The position numbers and the translations under genes were made by a program. The notes under the pieces are model-generated. The model was not told the DNA's origin, did not search any database, and saw nothing but the letters and a program-made list of their open reading frames with translations. 9,815 nt of DNA from Pseudomonadota bacterium (lineage in GTDB: Bacteria > Pseudomonadota > Alphaproteobacteria > Rhizobiales > Rhizobiaceae): assembly GCA_023428515.1 (NCBI GenBank), contig JAEYXI010000010.1, positions 1 to 9,815 on the forward strand. The letters are read 5' to 3'. This document shows, in pieces, positions 8,308-9,815 of the stretch (the first letter of the stretch is position 1; each line of letters begins with the position of its first letter).

Positions 8308-9198
8308 ATGGATGGCCCGATGACCCTGGCGGCTTCTGCGCAGACGACGACTTGGACCTATGTGGACGGCGACTGGTACGAAGGGAATGTGCCCCTCGTT
8401 GGTCCGCGCAGCCATGTCATGTGGCTGGCGTCCAGCGTGTTCGACGGCGCCCGGTGGTTCGAAAGTGTGGCGCCGGACCTCGACCTTCATGCAAAACGGG
8501 TGAATTCGTCGGCTATCGCGCTCGGGCTGAAGCCGACAATGACGGCCGAGGAGATCGTCGCCCTTACATGGGAGGGGCTGAAGCGATTCGACGGGAAGAC
8601 CGCAGTCTATATCAGGCCGATGTATTGGGCCGAGCATGGCGGCTACATGGGAGTGCCGGCCGATCCGGCGTCGACGCGCTTTTGCCTCTGCCTCTACGAG
8701 GCGCCGATGATCTCGCCGGACGGTTTTTCGATCACCGTATCGCCGTTTCGACGTCCGTCGGTCGAGACGATGCCGACCGATGCCAAGGCAGGCTGCCTCT
8801 ATCCGAACAACGCCCGCGCGATCCTCGAGGCGAAGATGCGGGGCTTCGACAATGCGCTGGTGCTCGACATGCTGGGCAACGTCGCCGAGACCGGCACGTC
8901 AAACATTTTCCTGGTCAAGGACGGACATGTGTTGACGCCGGCTCCGAACGGAACATTTCTTTCCGGCATCACCCGTGCGCGCACCATTTCATTGCTTGCC
9001 GACTATGGCTTCCAGACTTCAGAAAGGACGCTCTCTGTCAGGGATTTCCTTGAAGCTGACGAAATCTTCTCGACGGGAAACCATTCCAAGATCGTCCCTG
9101 TGATCCGCATCGAGGACCACCACATGCAACCCGGCCCGGTAGCCAAGAAGGCGCGCGAACTTTATTGGGAATGGGCCCATTCGACGCCGGCCGCCTAG
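8308..9198 (+). CDS. Class IV PLP-dependent aminotransferase, branched-chain amino acid type
   Basis: 296 residues. The ATG at 8308 has GGA six bases upstream; a second in-frame ATG at 8320 (MTLAAS) is also plausible. The fold-type IV signature is clear. FDGARWFE (45-52) corresponds to the FEGxR region and VYIRPMYW (100-107) to the IlvE YIRPL segment. Lys160 in TDAKAGCLYPNNARA is the Schiff-base lysine for PLP. VAETGTSNIFLV (192-203) supplies the PLP-binding Glu194, and FLSGITRARTISLL (217-230) is also typical. The enzyme would transfer amino groups between Leu/Ile/Val or similar amino acids and 2-oxoglutarate. It departs from E. coli IlvE at the phosphate/carboxylate loop, where STGNHSKIVPV (255-265) replaces SGTAAEITPV, so it belongs to a divergent alphaproteobacterial subgroup with uncertain substrate range. 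sodB follows after 101 bp. Confidence 0.88.
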   Translation: MDGPMTLAASAQTTTWTYVDGDWYEGNVPLVGPRSHVMWLASSVFDGARWFESVAPDLDLHAKRVNSSAIALGLKPTMTAEEIVALTWEGLKRFDGKTAVYIRPMYWAEHGGYMGVPADPASTRFCLCLYEAPMISPDGFSITVSPFRRPSVETMPTDAKAGCLYPNNARAILEAKMRGFDNALVLDMLGNVAETGTSNIFLVKDGHVLTPAPNGTFLSGITRARTISLLADYGFQTSERTLSVRDFLEADEIFSTGNHSKIVPVIRIEDHHMQPGPVAKKARELYWEWAHSTPAA

Positions 9199-9219
9199 CG
9201 CCCTAGATTGAAAGCATTC

Positions 9220-9239
9220 TCGGGGAATGTTGGACCCGA
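9220..9239 (+). repeat. Short inverted repeat upstream of sodB
   Basis: TCGGG (9220-9224) and CCCGA (9235-9239) form a 5-bp stem with a 10-base loop. It could be a weak transcript end of the aminotransferase gene, but there is no T-run. Five-base arms are common by chance in GC-rich DNA. Confidence 0.25.
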
Positions 9240-9255
9240 CAGATCTCGCGAACCG

Positions 9256-9275
9256 TCCGGCAGAGGAATGCCGGG
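9256..9275 (+). promoter_or_regulatory. Hairpin in the probable sodB leader
   Basis: CCGGCA (9257-9262), loop GAGGAA (9263-9268), TGCCGG (9269-9274) is a perfect 6-bp stem, extended by one T-G wobble. It lies 26 bases before the sodB ATG, next to a second inverted repeat. It may be an mRNA hairpin or a protein binding site; no T-run follows, so it is not a typical terminator. Confidence 0.4.
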
Positions 9276-9295
9276 GTACTATCAAGAAGGAGTAC
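9276..9295 (+). promoter_or_regulatory. Inverted repeat containing the sodB ribosome binding site
   Basis: GTACT (9276-9280) and AGTAC (9291-9295) are perfect complements around a 10-base loop. The strong Shine-Dalgarno AAGGAG (9287-9292), seven bases before the sodB ATG, spans the 3' side of the loop and the first two bases of the 3' arm. The stem is short, so any control of translation would be mild; this is inference. Confidence 0.4.
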
Positions 9296-9299
9296 GACC

Positions 9300-9815
9300 A
9301 TGGCTTTTGAACTGCCCTCATTGCCCTATGACTACGAGGCATTGCAGCCCTTCATGTCGAAGGAGACGCTTGAGTATCACCACGACAAGCACCACAAGGC
9401 TTACGTGGACAACGGCAACAAGCTGGCGGCCGAAGCCGGGATGGACGGCCTGTCGCTGACCAAGATCGTCAAGCAGTCCTACGGCAAGAATCCCGGGCTC
9501 TTCAACAACGCCGCGCAGCACTACAACCACATCCATTTCTGGAAGTGGATGAAAAAGGGCGGCGGCGGCAACAAACTGCCCGGCGCGCTCCAGAAGGCGT
9601 TCGACAGCGATCTCGGCGGCTATGACAAGTTCAAGGCCGACTTCGTCGCTGCTGGCACCACCCAGTTCGGTTCCGGCTGGGCCTGGGTTTCCGTCAAGGA
9701 CGGCAAGCTGGCAATCTCGAAGACGCCGAACGGTGAGAACCCGCTAGTGCACGGCGCCCGGCCGATCCTAGGCGTCGACGTCTGGGAGCACTCCTATTAC
9801 ATCGACTATCGCAAC
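9300..9815 (+). CDS. sodB: Superoxide dismutase, Fe type (3' end outside window)
   Basis: 172 codons are visible and the frame is open at the right edge; the family is usually ~200 residues, so about 25-30 are missing. The enzyme turns superoxide into oxygen and hydrogen peroxide in the cytosol. The start MAFELPSLPYDYEAL mirrors E. coli SodB, and AAGGAG sits seven bases before it. Metal ligands are His27 (EYHHDKHH), His77 (QHYNHIHFW), Asp160 and His164 (DVWEHSYYIDYRN). The Fe-type marks are NNAAQ with Gln73 and Ala in the segment before VDVWEH, where Mn enzymes have a Gln. Some rhizobial members work with either metal, so cambialistic use cannot be excluded. GNNKLPGAL-like spacing and FGSGWAWV are normal for the family. 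Tandem inverted repeats lie in its leader. Confidence 0.95.
   Translation, partial: MAFELPSLPYDYEALQPFMSKETLEYHHDKHHKAYVDNGNKLAAEAGMDGLSLTKIVKQSYGKNPGLFNNAAQHYNHIHFWKWMKKGGGGNKLPGALQKAFDSDLGGYDKFKADFVAAGTTQFGSGWAWVSVKDGKLAISKTPNGENPLVHGARPILGVDVWEHSYYIDYRN

Noticed and set aside
9208..9236. TTGAAA (9208-9213) as a sodB -35, and TGA-N9-TCA type iron-response (RirA-like) site upstream of sodB.
   Set aside because: No acceptable -10 at 16-18 bp, and the TGA at 9209 is not followed by TCA at the right spacing.

Overview
The window is GC-rich, densely packed chromosomal DNA that looks like an alphaproteobacterium of the Rhizobiales, most likely a Mesorhizobium/Phyllobacteriaceae-type organism. 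The pointers are a Tat-exported repeat protein of the rhizobial TIGR03808 type, a two-gene methylmalonyl-CoA mutase with a short small subunit, the rhizobial-type class IV aminotransferase, and a rhizobial-type Fe superoxide dismutase. No RNA gene, insertion sequence, integrase, phage gene or CRISPR array is visible. Nearly all genes look like ordinary core genes, and I see no clear candidate for a new multi-gene system.

Layout. Positions 1-1087 (minus) hold the N-terminal ~362 codons of a Tat-dependent beta-helix repeat protein cut by the left edge. It diverges from 1195-1668 (plus), a GreA/GreB-related RNA-polymerase-binding protein. That gene converges, with a few bases of overlap, on a 62-residue hydrophilic protein of unknown function (1665-1853, minus). 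The small gene lies 39 bp downstream of scpA (1893-4022, minus), which overlaps mutA (4019-5476, minus) by ATGA. Together these encode the two chains of adenosylcobalamin-dependent methylmalonyl-CoA mutase, which turns methylmalonyl-CoA from propionate, odd-chain fatty acid and Val/Ile breakdown into succinyl-CoA.

A 201-bp divergent control region (5477-5677) separates mutA from a HerA/YjgR-like (DUF853) ATPase (5678-7294, plus). This region holds the most striking non-coding structure of the window: a 26-bp near-perfect dyad centred on the candidate -35 of the mutA promoter, and beside it two overlapping palindromes built on a CCATTT/AAATGG half-site. The ATPase converges with only 21 bp between on an L,D-transpeptidase (7316-8044, minus) that carries both a twin-arginine motif and a lipobox. 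A 263-bp divergent gap leads to a class IV (branched-chain-type) aminotransferase (8308-9198, plus). After 101 bp containing tandem inverted repeats comes sodB (9300 to the right edge, plus), cut at the 3' end.

How the genes work together. Only mutA-scpA form a clear functional unit. The aminotransferase could feed the same branched-chain amino acid to propionyl-CoA route, but that is only a pathway-level guess. The L,D-transpeptidase and the Tat repeat protein are both cell-envelope exports.
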